NCBI RefSeq assembly: GCF_001578105.1
Contig: NZ_CP014276.1
Location: 1-64,000, forward strand
Length of the DNA: 64,000 nt
Origin: Martelella sp. AD-3
GTDB lineage: Bacteria > Pseudomonadota > Alphaproteobacteria > Rhizobiales > Rhizobiaceae
Reading direction: 5' to 3'
The position numbers and the translations under genes are program-made. The notes below the pieces were generated by a model, which saw only the letters and a list, made by a program, of their open reading frames with translations, was not told where the DNA came from and ran no database searches. Shown piece after piece: positions 41,790 through 51,953 of this stretch (within the stretch, counting starts at the first letter, position 1; every line of letters begins with the position of its first letter).

Positions 41790-41806
41790 GTCATTATTGT
41801 TATGAC
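41790..41806. promoter_or_regulatory. Candidate operator in kinase/pdxA2 divergent region
   Basis: GTCAT and ATGAC flank a 7-base spacer (TATTGTT), 18 bases before the kinase start. It is short and unique in the window, so it is a weak candidate for the GntR protein at 39980-40720. Confidence 0.3.
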
Positions 41807-41937
41807 TCGATCTTGCGATAAAAAGAGGATAAATTTCAAGGTGAAATGACGTTTCCCATTAATTTATGTGCCGGTTATTGAAACCTGTTTACCTATAAGT
41901 TAAAAGCTGTGCGACGCGTCGTTCTCGGGAGGCCTTC

Positions 41938-42912
41938 ATGAAACAGTCAATCGTCATCACCATGGGGGATCCCTCCGGGGTGGGCGCTGAGGTAACGGTG
42001 AGGGCGCTGGCCGCGCGCGGTGCGGCTTTGCGGGAGCAGGTCCGCGTCATCGGGGACCGGTCGACGGTCGCCCGCGCCGCGGCGGTTTGCGGCGTCGATC
42101 TGCCGGTCCTTGCTCCGGATGAGGCGGGTGACGGTATCCGCGTCGACCATGTCGCCGTCGATGGATTGCCGGAGACATTCGGCGTCCTGAGCCCGGCCTG
42201 CGGCGAGGCCTCCTACCGCTATATCGCCCGCGCGGTGGATCTGGCCATGGACGGCGAGGCCGCCTCAATCGTCACCGCGCCGATCAACAAGGAAGCGCTG
42301 AATGCGGCGGGGCATCACTATGACGGCCATACCGGCATGCTGGCGCATCTGACGGGTTCGAAATCCTCATGGATGCTGCTCGCCTCCGAGCGGCTCAACG
42401 TCGTGCATGTCTCGACCCATGTCTCGCTCAGGGATGCGATCGGGCGGGCCACCACGGAGCGCGTGCTCGAAACCATCCGCACCGGCCACAAACACATGAA
42501 GCGCATGGGGCTCGAAGCGCCGCGCATCGCGGTGGCGGGCATCAATCCGCATTGCGGCGAGAACGGGCTTTTCGGCCGGGAGGATGACGAGGCGATCGCG
42601 CCCGCCGTGGCGGCCGCAAAAGCAGAGGGCATCAATGTAGTGGGGCCGATCTCGGCCGATACCGTCTATCATCGTGCCTATAACGGCGCTTTCGATCTGG
42701 TCATCGCCCAGTATCACGATCAGGGCCATATCCCGATCAAGCTCGTTGCCTTCGATACTGCCGTCAACGTCTCGCTCGGCCTGCCGATCGATCGTTGCTC
42801 GGTCGATCACGGCACGGCCTTCGATATCGCCGGTACGGGCAAGGCCAATCACGTCAATATGCTGGCGGCGCTCGATTATGCCGCAAGAATGGGCGCCGCC
42901 GCGCGCGGCTGA
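41938..42912 (+). CDS. pdxA2: PdxA2-like 4-phospho-hydroxy-acid dehydrogenase
   Basis: 324 residues of the PdxA family. Motifs: [13 protein letters not shown] near the start, [19 protein letters not shown], then [11 protein letters not shown], metal-ligand histidines in [11 protein letters not shown] and [14 protein letters not shown], and [21 protein letters not shown]. The PdxA2 branch oxidises and decarboxylates 4-phospho-D-threonate or -erythronate to dihydroxyacetone phosphate together with a DUF1537 kinase. Here the kinase lies divergently next door, which separates this gene from a vitamin B6 role. GGGAGG precedes ATG 41938. Confidence 0.87.
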   Translation: MKQSIVITMGDPSGVGAEVTVRALAARGAALREQVRVIGDRSTVARAAAVCGVDLPVLAPDEAGDGIRVDHVAVDGLPETFGVLSPACGEASYRYIARAVDLAMDGEAASIVTAPINKEALNAAGHHYDGHTGMLAHLTGSKSSWMLLASERLNVVHVSTHVSLRDAIGRATTERVLETIRTGHKHMKRMGLEAPRIAVAGINPHCGENGLFGREDDEAIAPAVAAAKAEGINVVGPISADTVYHRAYNGAFDLVIAQYHDQGHIPIKLVAFDTAVNVSLGLPIDRCSVDHGTAFDIAGTGKANHVNMLAALDYAARMGAAARG

Positions 42913-42921
42913 GGGGGAAGA

Positions 42922-43806
42922 ATGACCGACAAGAAGGAAGCGTTCGTCGCGCTCGTCACCTGTTTCAACGACGACGAAACCATCAATTACGAGGCGACGC
43001 GGGCGCAGGTGCGCCGGCAGGTTTCGGCCGGCAACAACATCATGTGCGCCGGCACCAACGGCGATTTCTCGGCGCTGACCTTCGACGAGAAGGTGCGGCT
43101 TTGCGGCGAGGTGGTCGATGAGGTCGCCGGTCGCGCCCGCGTCATCGTCAATGCCGGCATGCCCGCGACCTTCGAGACGGTGAAGCTCGCGCGCGAGTTC
43201 GACCGCATCGGCGTCGACGGCATCGCCGTCATCACGCCCTTCTTCATCGCCTGCACGCAGGATGGGCTCGAGCGCCATTTCACCACGGTCGCCGATGCGG
43301 TGGAAACGCCGATCTATCTCTACGACATTCCGGCGCGCACCCAGAACCACATCGAACCCGAGACTGCGCGCCGGCTGGCCGGCCACGGCAATATCGCGGG
43401 CATCAAGGATTCGGGCGGCGCGCAGGACACGCTTGAGGCCTATATGGAGGTCGGACGTGACGTTGACGGATTCGACGTCTATTCCGGTCCGGACCAGCTT
43501 GTGCACTGGGCGCTGGCCAACGGCGCGAAGGGCTGCATTTCCGGCCTCGGCAACGTCATGCCCGACGTGCTGGCGAGAATCGTGTCATGCGTCAACGCAG
43601 GCGACGAGGCGGGGGCGAAGGAGGCCCAGGAAACCTACGCCGCCTTCCGCACCGATCTCTACAAGCTCGGCTATCCGCCGGCCCTGGTGAAGCGGGCGCT
43701 CTATTTGCGTGATCCGTCCGTGGGTCTCTCCCGCCAGCCGGCCCTTCTGCCGGACCCCGCGCAGGACCACGCGATTGAAGCGATAATGGCGAGGTACGAC
43801 CTCTAG
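42922..43806 (+). CDS. DapA/NanA-family Schiff-base aldolase
   Basis: 294 residues forming a TIM barrel of the dihydrodipicolinate synthase / N-acetylneuraminate lyase superfamily. CAGTNGDFSALT is the glycine/threonine motif (replacing GTTGE), the proton-relay Tyr134 is in LYDIPARTQNH, and the Schiff-base Lys162 is in AGIKDSGG. The change from GTTGE to GTNGDF suggests a substrate other than pyruvate plus aspartate semialdehyde. It starts 9 bases after pdxA2 with GGGGAAG and is co-transcribed. Lyase cleavage of a sugar-acid or sialic-acid-like compound is likely. Confidence 0.87.
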   Translation: MTDKKEAFVALVTCFNDDETINYEATRAQVRRQVSAGNNIMCAGTNGDFSALTFDEKVRLCGEVVDEVAGRARVIVNAGMPATFETVKLAREFDRIGVDGIAVITPFFIACTQDGLERHFTTVADAVETPIYLYDIPARTQNHIEPETARRLAGHGNIAGIKDSGGAQDTLEAYMEVGRDVDGFDVYSGPDQLVHWALANGAKGCISGLGNVMPDVLARIVSCVNAGDEAGAKEAQETYAAFRTDLYKLGYPPALVKRALYLRDPSVGLSRQPALLPDPAQDHAIEAIMARYDL

Positions 43807-43807
43807 C

Positions 43808-43851
43808 GCATCGGCCCGAAAATCGGAATCGATTTTCGGAAAGCACGATGC
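43808..43851. repeat. Palindromic intergenic repeat after aldolase gene
   Basis: A nested hairpin: GCATCG (43808-43813) pairs with CGATGC (43846-43851), and CCGAAAATCG (43816-43825) pairs with CGATTTTCGG (43830-43839). Located 2 bases after the aldolase stop. This sequence type is scattered through rhizobial genomes. It may stop or stabilise the transcript. Confidence 0.65.
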
Positions 43852-43865
43852 GTAGATTCAATAGG

Positions 43866-43909
43866 TTAGAGCGTCCTTTGTGCGTCCTAACGGTCGCACG
43901 GCGCTTTAA
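43866..43909. repeat. Rhizobial-type palindromic intergenic repeat (copy 2)
   Basis: TAGAGCG-TCCTTTGTGCGTCC then CGGTCGCACGGCGCTTTAA: the same repeat as at 1029-1073 with several mismatches in the second half. The left half is identical over 23 bases. Confidence 0.68.
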
Positions 43910-44342
43910 GATATCGGTCGAAATGTCTCAAAGCTCTTCCAGCTTTACAGCGTGTGCTAGCGTAAAGGTCTGGGGGGCCTGTGAAATAACCGAAAAGGAC
44001 AGGTTTCGACGGATCGACGGATCAGGCTTACTTCAACGCGCTGCCCGCAATATCAGCGGCAGCGTGAATGCGGCCGGACGTCACTCAGAAACGACCATCT
44101 GTCTGTTCAAACGAACCGAGCCACTTCACCTTCCCGTGCGACGACGAGAGCGATGCATGATGCGGTTCAGGTCGGCGTCGCAATGCGTTAAGCAGGACGC
44201 CGTGCTACGCATGCCGCAGGGACGCCACGGGAGCGGGCGCCGGTGCAAGACGCGCCTGCCCGGTCGTGGCGTAATTCGCGCTCAGGCGGAATCACCTGCC
44301 ATTCGCGAAAATGAGCCCGGTAACAGATAGAGCCGCGCCGCC
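43910..44342. other. Intergenic, no recognisable gene
   Basis: 433 bases between two convergent genes after the palindromic repeats. Open frames on both strands show no family features and the codon usage is unlike that of the neighbours. No T-tract terminator was found. Confidence 0.45.
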
Positions 44343-45575
44343 TCAGCCGTTGCCAAGCCAGCGCAGATAGCCTTCCGTGCCGCCGTTGCGGGCGGAGGCG
44401 AGCGCTTCCTCCGGGTCGATCCCCTCCCACGCGCCGCGCGAGATTTCGTCCCTGAGCGCTTCGGCGACGAGTTCGGCGTGGCCCGGCAGAAGATTGCAGG
44501 GATCGAGCTGGAAGTATCCGAGCTCGGCCTCGTGGCCGCGCACGATGATGGCCGGATCACGTCTGCCGAGGGCGGCCGCGATCACGGGAGCGCCCGCGCC
44601 GGCTTTGTCCGGATCGACGTCGACCTGCAGCCGTTCCAGCGGATTGCCGGTCGGGTCGGGAACGCGATAGGCGGAAATGCCGGGGAGATCGCCGAGCGCC
44701 TCGCGCCACAGTTCGAGCGCCGCCGTCTCCCGCGCGCGGATCGCCGCGTGGTCGCGCTTCATCCAGGCCCGCATGGCGGCGATCGCGCCCATGATGCTTT
44801 CCTTGCCGATTTTCATGCCGCGGCCAATGCCGATATTCTGCAGATAGCAGGCCCGCACAAGATCGCGCCGGCCGGCAATGATGCCCGAGGTCGGGCCGCC
44901 GAGGAACTTGTGGCCGGAATAGATGACCAGGTCCGCGCCCTTCTCGAGAAAGCCGCGCAAGTCATATTCCGAGGCCGCATCGACGATCACCGGCACGCCC
45001 TTTTCATGGGCAAGCCGCGCAAAGCGCTCGAACGGGATCTGGCCGTAATGAACCACGTGATGCGACACCACGTAAAGCGCGGCCGCGGTGTTCTCGTCCA
45101 GAACCGCGGAAAGCTGAAAGTCCTTGCACAGCGTCGCCGTGCCGGCGACGCGGACATTCGCGCCGGCAAGCGCGACCCCGGTCGTGATCGAGGACCCGTA
45201 TTCGCACAGATGCCCCATCTGCACCGCGACCCCCGACTTCGGGCCGGGGTTGAGAGGCAGCGCCTCCACCCGCGCCGGGTCGAGGCCGGTGATGCAGGCC
45301 GCCACCGCAAGCGATATGCCGGCCCCCGCCGAAGCCGTCAGGCAGCCCGCCTCGGCGCCGGTCAGTTCCGTAATCGTCCTGCTGGCGAGCGCCTGCAATT
45401 CATGCATGTCGACGAAACGCTCGGTGGCGGCGGCCGTCTCGCGCGAGACCTCCGGGGCGGGCGCTACCGAGGCGCCGAGCCCCGTCATCGTGCCAGCGAC
45501 GTTGACGACGCGCCGGAAGCCGTTTTCGTCATGCCAGCGCCAGTCCGGCGTTGTGGAGGGTTGGTCATTGCCCAT
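44343..45575 (-). CDS. SelA-like PLP-dependent enzyme
   Basis: 410 residues of the SelA-related aminotransferase-fold family (fold type I), which includes D-glucosaminate-6-phosphate ammonia lyase-like enzymes. NVAGTMTGLGASVAPAPEV opens the fold and the PLP lysine is Lys223 in YSGHKFLGGPTSGII. ATG 45575 is chosen because GGAG lies 9 bases upstream; a more upstream in-frame start (45617) has no such site. The conserved 18-bp motif at 45585 overlaps its ribosome-binding site. The likely reaction is dehydration/deamination of an amino sugar acid. It is divergent from the IclR gene. Confidence 0.85.
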   Translation of the reverse strand: MGNDQPSTTPDWRWHDENGFRRVVNVAGTMTGLGASVAPAPEVSRETAAATERFVDMHELQALASRTITELTGAEAGCLTASAGAGISLAVAACITGLDPARVEALPLNPGPKSGVAVQMGHLCEYGSSITTGVALAGANVRVAGTATLCKDFQLSAVLDENTAAALYVVSHHVVHYGQIPFERFARLAHEKGVPVIVDAASEYDLRGFLEKGADLVIYSGHKFLGGPTSGIIAGRRDLVRACYLQNIGIGRGMKIGKESIMGAIAAMRAWMKRDHAAIRARETAALELWREALGDLPGISAYRVPDPTGNPLERLQVDVDPDKAGAGAPVIAAALGRRDPAIIVRGHEAELGYFQLDPCNLLPGHAELVAEALRDEISRGAWEGIDPEEALASARNGGTEGYLRWLGNG

Positions 45576-45584
45576 TGAAAAATA

Positions 45585-45602
45585 CTCCATAATTATGAAA
45601 TA
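45585..45602. promoter_or_regulatory. Shared motif A (SelA-like gene leader / IclR promoter)
   Basis: CTCCATAATTATGAAATA. It matches CTCCATTATTATGTAATA at 53474-53491 in 16 of 18 positions and contains the palindrome CATAATTATG. On the minus strand it ends in GGAG, the ribosome-binding site of the SelA-like gene. Confidence 0.55.
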
Positions 45603-45634
45603 AGAGACGTCAAACAAGGAAGGTCGGAACTGGA

Positions 45635-46429
45635 ATGCAAGACACCAGCAAAGCGCCGCGTTCGCGCACCAGCGGTATCGACAGGACGCTGCAGATCATG
45701 GATATCCTGCTCGACTACAGGCGTCCCATGACCGCCTACGAACTTGCCAAGAGCGCCGCCGCGCCGGTTTCCACGATCTACCGACTGATCGATGAACTGG
45801 TCGAACGCGGCATGTTGAGCCGGACGTCCGAGAGCCTTGTCTGGTTCGGACCGCGGCTGATGCATTACGGCCTTGCCTACCGCTCGCGCATGAACATGTA
45901 TGTCGAGGCCGAGAAGGAGATGCTCGCGCTCAGCCGGCGAACCGGCGAGATGGTTCAGGTCTGCGCCCGCGACGGCGGCATGATGGTCGTCATCGGCATG
46001 GCCGAGGGCGAGGGCCACTTTCGCGTGACCTCCGATGTCGGCACCCGCGTTCCGCTCAACTGGACCGCCTCGGGCCTGCTTCTGCTCGGCCACCTCGATC
46101 CGGCCGAACGCGCCGCCGCCTTCGCCGAAAGCGCCCGTCCCTCCAACACCGGGCTTGCCGAAACCGATCCGGAAGCTCTTTCCGAGCGCAGCCGCAAGGA
46201 CTTTCTCGAAGGGCTTTCGGTGCAGTCGGGCAGTTCCGAGGAGGGCGTGGTCTGCATCGCCGCCCCCATCCGCGACGCTGACGGCGCCTGCCAGCTCACC
46301 ATGTCCGTGGTCATGCCGCGCCACCGGCTCGAGGAGAAGTTCGACAGCATTTCCGTGCAGGTGCGCGAGGCCGCAAAACTTGTCGAGCGCGCCGTGGGTC
46401 ATAGAACGTCCGCCATTGTTCCGGCTTGA
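45635..46429 (+). CDS. IclR-family transcriptional regulator
   Basis: 264 residues. The N-terminal winged helix-turn-helix (about 15-75: SGIDRTLQIMDILLDYRRP, YELAKSAAAPVSTIYRLID) is followed by an IclR effector domain (from about 95: TGEMVQVCARDGGMMVVIG, NWTASGLLLLGHLD, IAAPIRDADGACQLTMSVV). Short gap of 59 bases to the divergent SelA-like gene; its 3' end overlaps the RidA gene by 31 bases tail to tail. It is the likely regulator of both the PLP gene and the transporter operon via the shared motif. Confidence 0.9.
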   Translation: MQDTSKAPRSRTSGIDRTLQIMDILLDYRRPMTAYELAKSAAAPVSTIYRLIDELVERGMLSRTSESLVWFGPRLMHYGLAYRSRMNMYVEAEKEMLALSRRTGEMVQVCARDGGMMVVIGMAEGEGHFRVTSDVGTRVPLNWTASGLLLLGHLDPAERAAAFAESARPSNTGLAETDPEALSERSRKDFLEGLSVQSGSSEEGVVCIAAPIRDADGACQLTMSVVMPRHRLEEKFDSISVQVREAAKLVERAVGHRTSAIVPA

Positions 46430-46926
46430 ATGCCGTCCGCATCGATTTCGAAGATTGCCTCGATCTCGACCGTGATCTGGTTGGGCAGCGAGCCCACGCC
46501 AAACGCGGAGCGCGAGTGAATGCCGGCCTGTCCGAAGATGGGGGCGAGCAGATCCGAGGCGCCGTCGATGACATAGGGGTGGCGCGAAAACTCCGGCGTC
46601 GCGTTGACGAGGCCAAGCAGTTTCACCACGCCTCTCACCCGGTCGAGCGAGCCGTCGCAAAACGCGCGCAGGGCGGTGAGGATGTTGATCGCGACGAGTT
46701 CGGCATGTTCACGCGCCTCTTCCGCCGAAACCGTGTCGCCGACCTTCCCGGTCATCAGCGTGCCATCGGCGAGCACGGGCCCCTGACCGGATACGAACAG
46801 CAGGTTGCCGGACCGGCGTACGTTGCAGAACGAGCCCACCGGCCGGGGCGGATCCGCCGGGAGCGCGAGGCCGGACCGGACGAGTCTCGCCTCGGGCGAT
46901 TCCCGCAAATTATCAATTTTCACCAA
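46399..46926 (-). CDS. RidA-family enamine/imine deaminase
   Basis: 175 residues, longer than archetypal RidA (about 130) owing to an N-terminal extension. Core strands GSFCNVRRSGNLLFVSGQGP and GVVKLLGLVNATPEF are present. The conserved Arg139 in HSRSAFGVGSLP and Glu in VEIEAIFEI match the residues that bind the imine carboxylate in active RidA. GTG 46926 with AGAGG 6 bases upstream is the start, overlapping the DppF gene by 14 bases. It would hydrolyse reactive enamine/imine products of PLP enzymes, which fits the neighbouring SelA-like gene. Last gene of its operon. Confidence 0.88.
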   Translation of the reverse strand: MVKIDNLRESPEARLVRSGLALPADPPRPVGSFCNVRRSGNLLFVSGQGPVLADGTLMTGKVGDTVSAEEAREHAELVAINILTALRAFCDGSLDRVRGVVKLLGLVNATPEFSRHPYVIDGASDLLAPIFGQAGIHSRSAFGVGSLPNQITVEIEAIFEIDADGIQAGTMADVL

Positions 46927-47871
46927 TTGCCTCTATTCTCTTGCAGTGACTGTAATGACCCGCGGAAACCTCCACGGGCGAGGGAATGCCGGAGGCGCAG
47001 ATCTCGCGCGCATGCGCGCATCGGGTCCGAAAGACGCATCCGGATGGCGGCGACATCGGACTGGGGATATCGCCCTTGAGGACCTCCCGGTTGCGCGCGG
47101 CGCCAGGCCGCGGCATCGGAATTGCCGAGTTCAGCGCCAGCGTGTAGGGGTGGCGCGGACGTTCGTGGATATCGGCTGCGGGACCGATTTCCATCAGCCG
47201 GCCCAGATACATGACAGCGACCTGATCGCAGAGATAGTCGACCACCGACAGGTCGTGGGCGATGAACAGCATGGTCAGGTTGCGCCGTTCGCGCAGATCG
47301 AGCAGCAGATTGAGCACCTGCGCCTGGATCGACACATCGAGGGCGGAGACGCTCTCGTCGGCGACGATGAATTCCGGCTCCAGCGCGAGCGCGCGGGCAA
47401 TGCCGATGCGCTGACGCTGGCCGCCCGAGAATTCGTGCGGATAGCGCCGCATGTGGTCGGCGCTGAGACCGACCTCCTCCAGAAGCGAAGCCACCTTGTC
47501 GCGGCGGGTGCGCCGCGAGCCGATGCCATGCGCGACGAGACCTTCGGCAATGATCGCCTCGACCGAAAGCCTGGGGTTGAGAGAGGAGACCGGGTCCTGA
47601 AACACCATCTGCATGCGCTGCCGCATGGCCCTCAGATCGCCGGCCTTCAGGCTGTTGAGGTCGCAGCCGTCGAAAACCGTGCTGCCCGATGTCGGCTCGA
47701 TCAGCCTGAGCAGGCTGCGCCCCAGCGTGGACTTTCCCGAACCGCTTTCTCCGACCAGCCCCGTTATCGACCCCTTCGGGATATCGAAGCTGACGTCGTT
47801 GACGGCATAGACCGGGTCGCTCGCAGGGCCGAACGTCTTGGTCATGTTGCGAATGCTGATAAACGGCTCTG

Positions 47872-47875
<4 letters not shown>
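46913..47875 (-). CDS. Dpp/Opp-type ABC transporter ATPase (DppF-like)
   Basis: 320 residues. Walker A GESGSGKSTLGRSL, signature FSGGQRQRIGIARALAL, Walker B FIVADESVSALDVSIQ (Ser-Val in place of Pro-Thr), H loop LFIAHDLSVV, and the oligopeptide-type C-terminal extension with the cysteine cluster (CVFRTRCAHAREIC) that may bind an iron-sulphur centre. Overlaps the DppD-like gene by ATGA and RidA by 14 bases. Confidence 0.92.
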
Positions 47876-48863
<988 letters not shown>

Positions 48864-48867
<4 letters not shown>

Positions 48868-49979
48868 GAGGCCCTCCGCGCGGCCGGCTGAACATCGTTG
48901 CCGATCACCGTCATGCGCGGCTCGAACAGCCGTTCCAGCGTCATGCTGTTGCCCTGGCTGTCGAGGACCGGCAGCGAAGCCTCGGCAAAATCGAAAACCG
49001 TGAAATCGGCGCGCGTGCCCGCGGCAAGACCGCCGCGCCCGCTGAGACCGAGCACGCCGCGCGGTCCGGCGCAGACCGCCTCGATACAGTCCTCGAACGA
49101 CAATCCGAGGCCGTAGAGCTTGGACATGGTGGTCGCGAGGTCGCGCACCGGGTCCTCGATGCTGTGGAGGTGAAGGTCCGTCGAGATCGAGAACGGTTTC
49201 AGGCCATCGGCCATCGAGGCGCGTGCGGTCTCGAAATTGAACGAGGCCCCGCCATGTCCGATATCCATCAATATGCCCCGCGCCGCCATGTCCTGCGCCA
49301 TCTTGAACAGCGCATCGGTGTCGCGGATCGAGCCGGCGGCCTTGCCGTTGAAACAATGGGTCACGATATCGCCCGGCGTCAGAAGTTCGAAGACCTCGTC
49401 AATCAGCGGCGGCGGTTCGCCTACATGCACCATCAGCGGCAGCTTGGTCATTTCGGCGACGCGCTTGGCGATCTTGGCGGGCGTGATCCCCCAGGAGCCG
49501 ACGATCACGCCCGAGGCGCGAACCTTGATGCCGCAGATGACGTCGCGATTGGCCTCGACCACGGCCAGCGTCTTGTCGATGTCGATCGAGCGCCAGTCGA
49601 TCAGTTCCGGCACCCGGTTGCAGGCGACGAGGCCGATCGAGCCGATATTGAGAAACGCCCGGACGGTTTCGGACTGGCGGTCGATCACGTATTCGCGCAA
49701 ACCGTGAAAGCTTGCCTCACCGGCCGAGCCGGCATCGGCCATGGCGGTGACGCCGGTCGGCCGGCCTGCCTGCGAGGCCCGCACCGAAATGTCCGTGCCG
49801 CCATGCCAGACATGGACATGCAGGTCGCACCAGCCGGGCGACAGAAAGGCGCCGTTGCAATCGATGATCCGGGCGTCCGGCGCGGCGTTCTTCGCGACCA
49901 GGCCGTCATCGCCGATGTGGATTTGATCGGGCGCGTCATCGAACCCGATAATGCGGAAATTGACGAGGGTGAGAGACAT
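48864..49979 (-). CDS. Amidohydrolase/deacetylase-family metallohydrolase
   Basis: 371 residues of the EF_0837/AHA_3915-type branch of the amidohydrolase superfamily. Metal ligands: HVH in GWCDLHVHVWHGG, a candidate carbamylated Lys in CGIKVRASG, His in LMVHVGEPP, His in DIVTHCFNG, and Asp in SISTDLH. In other bacteria this family is encoded beside SelA-like PLP enzymes, as it is here. It likely removes an N-acyl group or opens an amide ring of an imported compound. The start directly follows the DppC stop. Confidence 0.87.
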
Positions 49980-50873
49980 TCAGGCTTCCTTGGCAAGATG
50001 CGGGTCGAGAGCGTCGCGCAGCGCGTCGCCGACGATCTGGAGCGTCAGTACGGACAGCGATATGGCAACGCCCGGAAACAGGATGAGATAGATGGCTGAG
50101 TCGAGGTACTGGCGGCCCTCATTCACCATGATGCCCCAGGTCGGCGTCTCGGGATCGACGCCGATGCCGAGGAAAGAGAGGCCGGCCTCGGCCAGCATCG
50201 CATAGGCGAAGATGAAGGTGGCCTGCACCAGGATCGGCGAAACGATGTTGCGCAGCGCATGCGTGATCATGATGCGCCAGGTCCGCGTTCCCAGAGCCCG
50301 GGCGGCCTCGACATAAGGCATTTCGCGGATGACCATCGTCGAGGCGCGGACGATGCGGGCGACGCGCGGCGCATAAACGATCGAGAGCGCGACCACGACA
50401 TTGGTGAGGGTGCCGCCGAAAATCGCGACGAGCGACAGCGCCATGAGGATGTCCGGAAACGCCATCATCGCGTCGATCAACCGCGAAAACGGCCAGTCGA
50501 GCCGGCTGAAGAAGCCTGCCGTCAGGCCAATCACCACGCCAATCAGCGACGACAGGATCGCCACCGAAAGCCCGATGCTGAGCGAAGAGCGCCCTGCGTA
50601 GAGAAGGCGCGACAGAACATCGCGTCCGAACGCATCCGTGCCGAACCAGTGGGCAGCACTCGGTCCCTGCAGGCGCATGCGCACCGACATCGCATCGGGA
50701 TTGGCGGGCGCCACCAGCGATGCGAACAGACAGAGAATCGCGATTGTCAGGAACACGACCAGCGAGACCTGAACCGAGCGCCGCGCAAGCAGGACACGGA
50801 AGAAACCGGGTTCGCCCGTGCCTTCCGGTTCGGCCGTGTCCGGCGTGCTTGAGGAAAGTGTCGTATCGGCCAT
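49980..50873 (-). CDS. Dpp/Opp-type ABC permease (DppC-like)
   Basis: 297 residues. After a soluble N-terminus (MADTTLSSSTPDTAEP), the first membrane segment (about 33-55), LQGPSAAHWFGTDAFGRDVL and five more segments with an EAA loop (YVEAARALGTRTWRIMITHAL), ending in GIGVDPETPTWGIMVNEGRQ. It starts 2 bases after the DppB stop. The N-terminal frame is open much further upstream, but that is antisense shadow of DppB. Confidence 0.92.
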   Translation of the reverse strand: MADTTLSSSTPDTAEPEGTGEPGFFRVLLARRSVQVSLVVFLTIAILCLFASLVAPANPDAMSVRMRLQGPSAAHWFGTDAFGRDVLSRLLYAGRSSLSIGLSVAILSSLIGVVIGLTAGFFSRLDWPFSRLIDAMMAFPDILMALSLVAIFGGTLTNVVVALSIVYAPRVARIVRASTMVIREMPYVEAARALGTRTWRIMITHALRNIVSPILVQATFIFAYAMLAEAGLSFLGIGVDPETPTWGIMVNEGRQYLDSAIYLILFPGVAISLSVLTLQIVGDALRDALDPHLAKEA

Positions 50874-50875
50874 GG

Positions 50876-51817
50876 TCAGTACCGCACCCGCTTGTCGATG
50901 ACCAGATAGAGAAGGTCGGTCAGAAGATTGATGAAGACGTAGAGGATCGCCACCACGATGAGCGTGCCCTGGATCACCGGATAATCCCGCCGCAGCACCG
51001 CATTCACCACAAGGCTGCCAAGCCCCGGCAGATTGAACACCCGCTCCGTGACGACGGCGCCGGCCACCAGCAGCGCGAAGGTGAGCCCGACGACGGTGAT
51101 GATCGGAATGCCGGCGTTCTTGAGCGCGTGACGCAGCACCACGCGGCGCTCGCTCATGCCTTTGGCCCGGGCGGTGCGCACATAGTCTTCGCTGAGAATG
51201 TCCAGCATCGAAGCGCGGGTGAAACGCAGGATCAGCGCGGAGTTCACGATGCCGAGCGTGATCGAGGGCAGCACAAGATGCCACATCCGATCGAGGAAAC
51301 CGGCGTCGGGCCCGCCATAGCCGGAGGCGGGAAACCAGCCGAGTTCGGTGGCGAGATAGCGCTGAAAGATGAGGCCGGTCAGGAAGCTCGGAACCGATGC
51401 GGCGAGCATGGCGGTCGTCACCGCCGACTGATCCAGCGCCGAGCCGCGCCGGTAGGCGGCGTAGATGCCGATCGGCGTGGCGATGACGAGGGCGAAGATC
51501 AGCGAGAACAGCGACAGGAACACGGTCGGTTCGGCCCGCGCCGCCAGCACCGAGGTCACCGAATTGTCGAAGAACAGCGAGCGTCCGAGATCGCCCTGTG
51601 CGGCATTGGCGACGAAGGTGAGGTATTGCACGAAGATGGGTTGATCGAGGCCGAGGCTGGCGCGCAGATCCATGACGTCCTGAGGCGTCGCGTCCGGCCC
51701 CAGCATCAGGGCCGCCGGATCTCCCGGCGCGAGCCGCACAAGCACGAAGGCGATCGTCAGCACGAGGAAGGTCACGACCACCATGCCCATAAAGCGCCTG
51801 ATGAGATAATTTGTCAT
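50876..51817 (-). CDS. Dpp/Opp-type ABC permease (DppB-like)
   Basis: 313 residues with six membrane segments. FVLVRLAPGDPAALMLGP near the N-terminus, GDLGRSLFFDNSV, the EAA loop YVRTARAKGMSERRVVLRHAL and the end FNLPGLGSLVVNAVLRRDYP are all DppB hallmarks. Located between the binding-protein gene (with a hairpin in the 136-base gap) and the DppC-like gene. Confidence 0.92.
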   Translation of the reverse strand: MTNYLIRRFMGMVVVTFLVLTIAFVLVRLAPGDPAALMLGPDATPQDVMDLRASLGLDQPIFVQYLTFVANAAQGDLGRSLFFDNSVTSVLAARAEPTVFLSLFSLIFALVIATPIGIYAAYRRGSALDQSAVTTAMLAASVPSFLTGLIFQRYLATELGWFPASGYGGPDAGFLDRMWHLVLPSITLGIVNSALILRFTRASMLDILSEDYVRTARAKGMSERRVVLRHALKNAGIPIITVVGLTFALLVAGAVVTERVFNLPGLGSLVVNAVLRRDYPVIQGTLIVVAILYVFINLLTDLLYLVIDKRVRY

Positions 51818-51914
51818 TCAGTTCGATTCCCTGGCATATCGACGAAGCATATCCGAACCCCGGACGATAACCGCATTCGACGTCTCGCGACCATGAAGGA
51901 CTTTTCAGGAGCCG

Positions 51915-51945
51915 GCCGGCGCAGCGATCAAGGTGCCGCGCCGGC
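51915..51945 (-). promoter_or_regulatory. Intercistronic hairpin after binding-protein gene
   Basis: GCCGGCGC (51915-51922) pairs with GCGCCGGC (51938-51945), a perfect 8-bp stem with a 15-base loop and no T tract, 9 bases after the binding-protein stop and before the permease genes. Same place as the hairpins at 35731 and 57011 in the other two operons. Confidence 0.6.
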
Positions 51946-51953
51946 ATGCCTCG

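Noticed and set aside
49980-51947. A 655-residue leftward reading frame suggesting a permease fusion
   Set aside because: Only the last 297 codons are a permease; the rest is an out-of-frame reading of the DppB gene.
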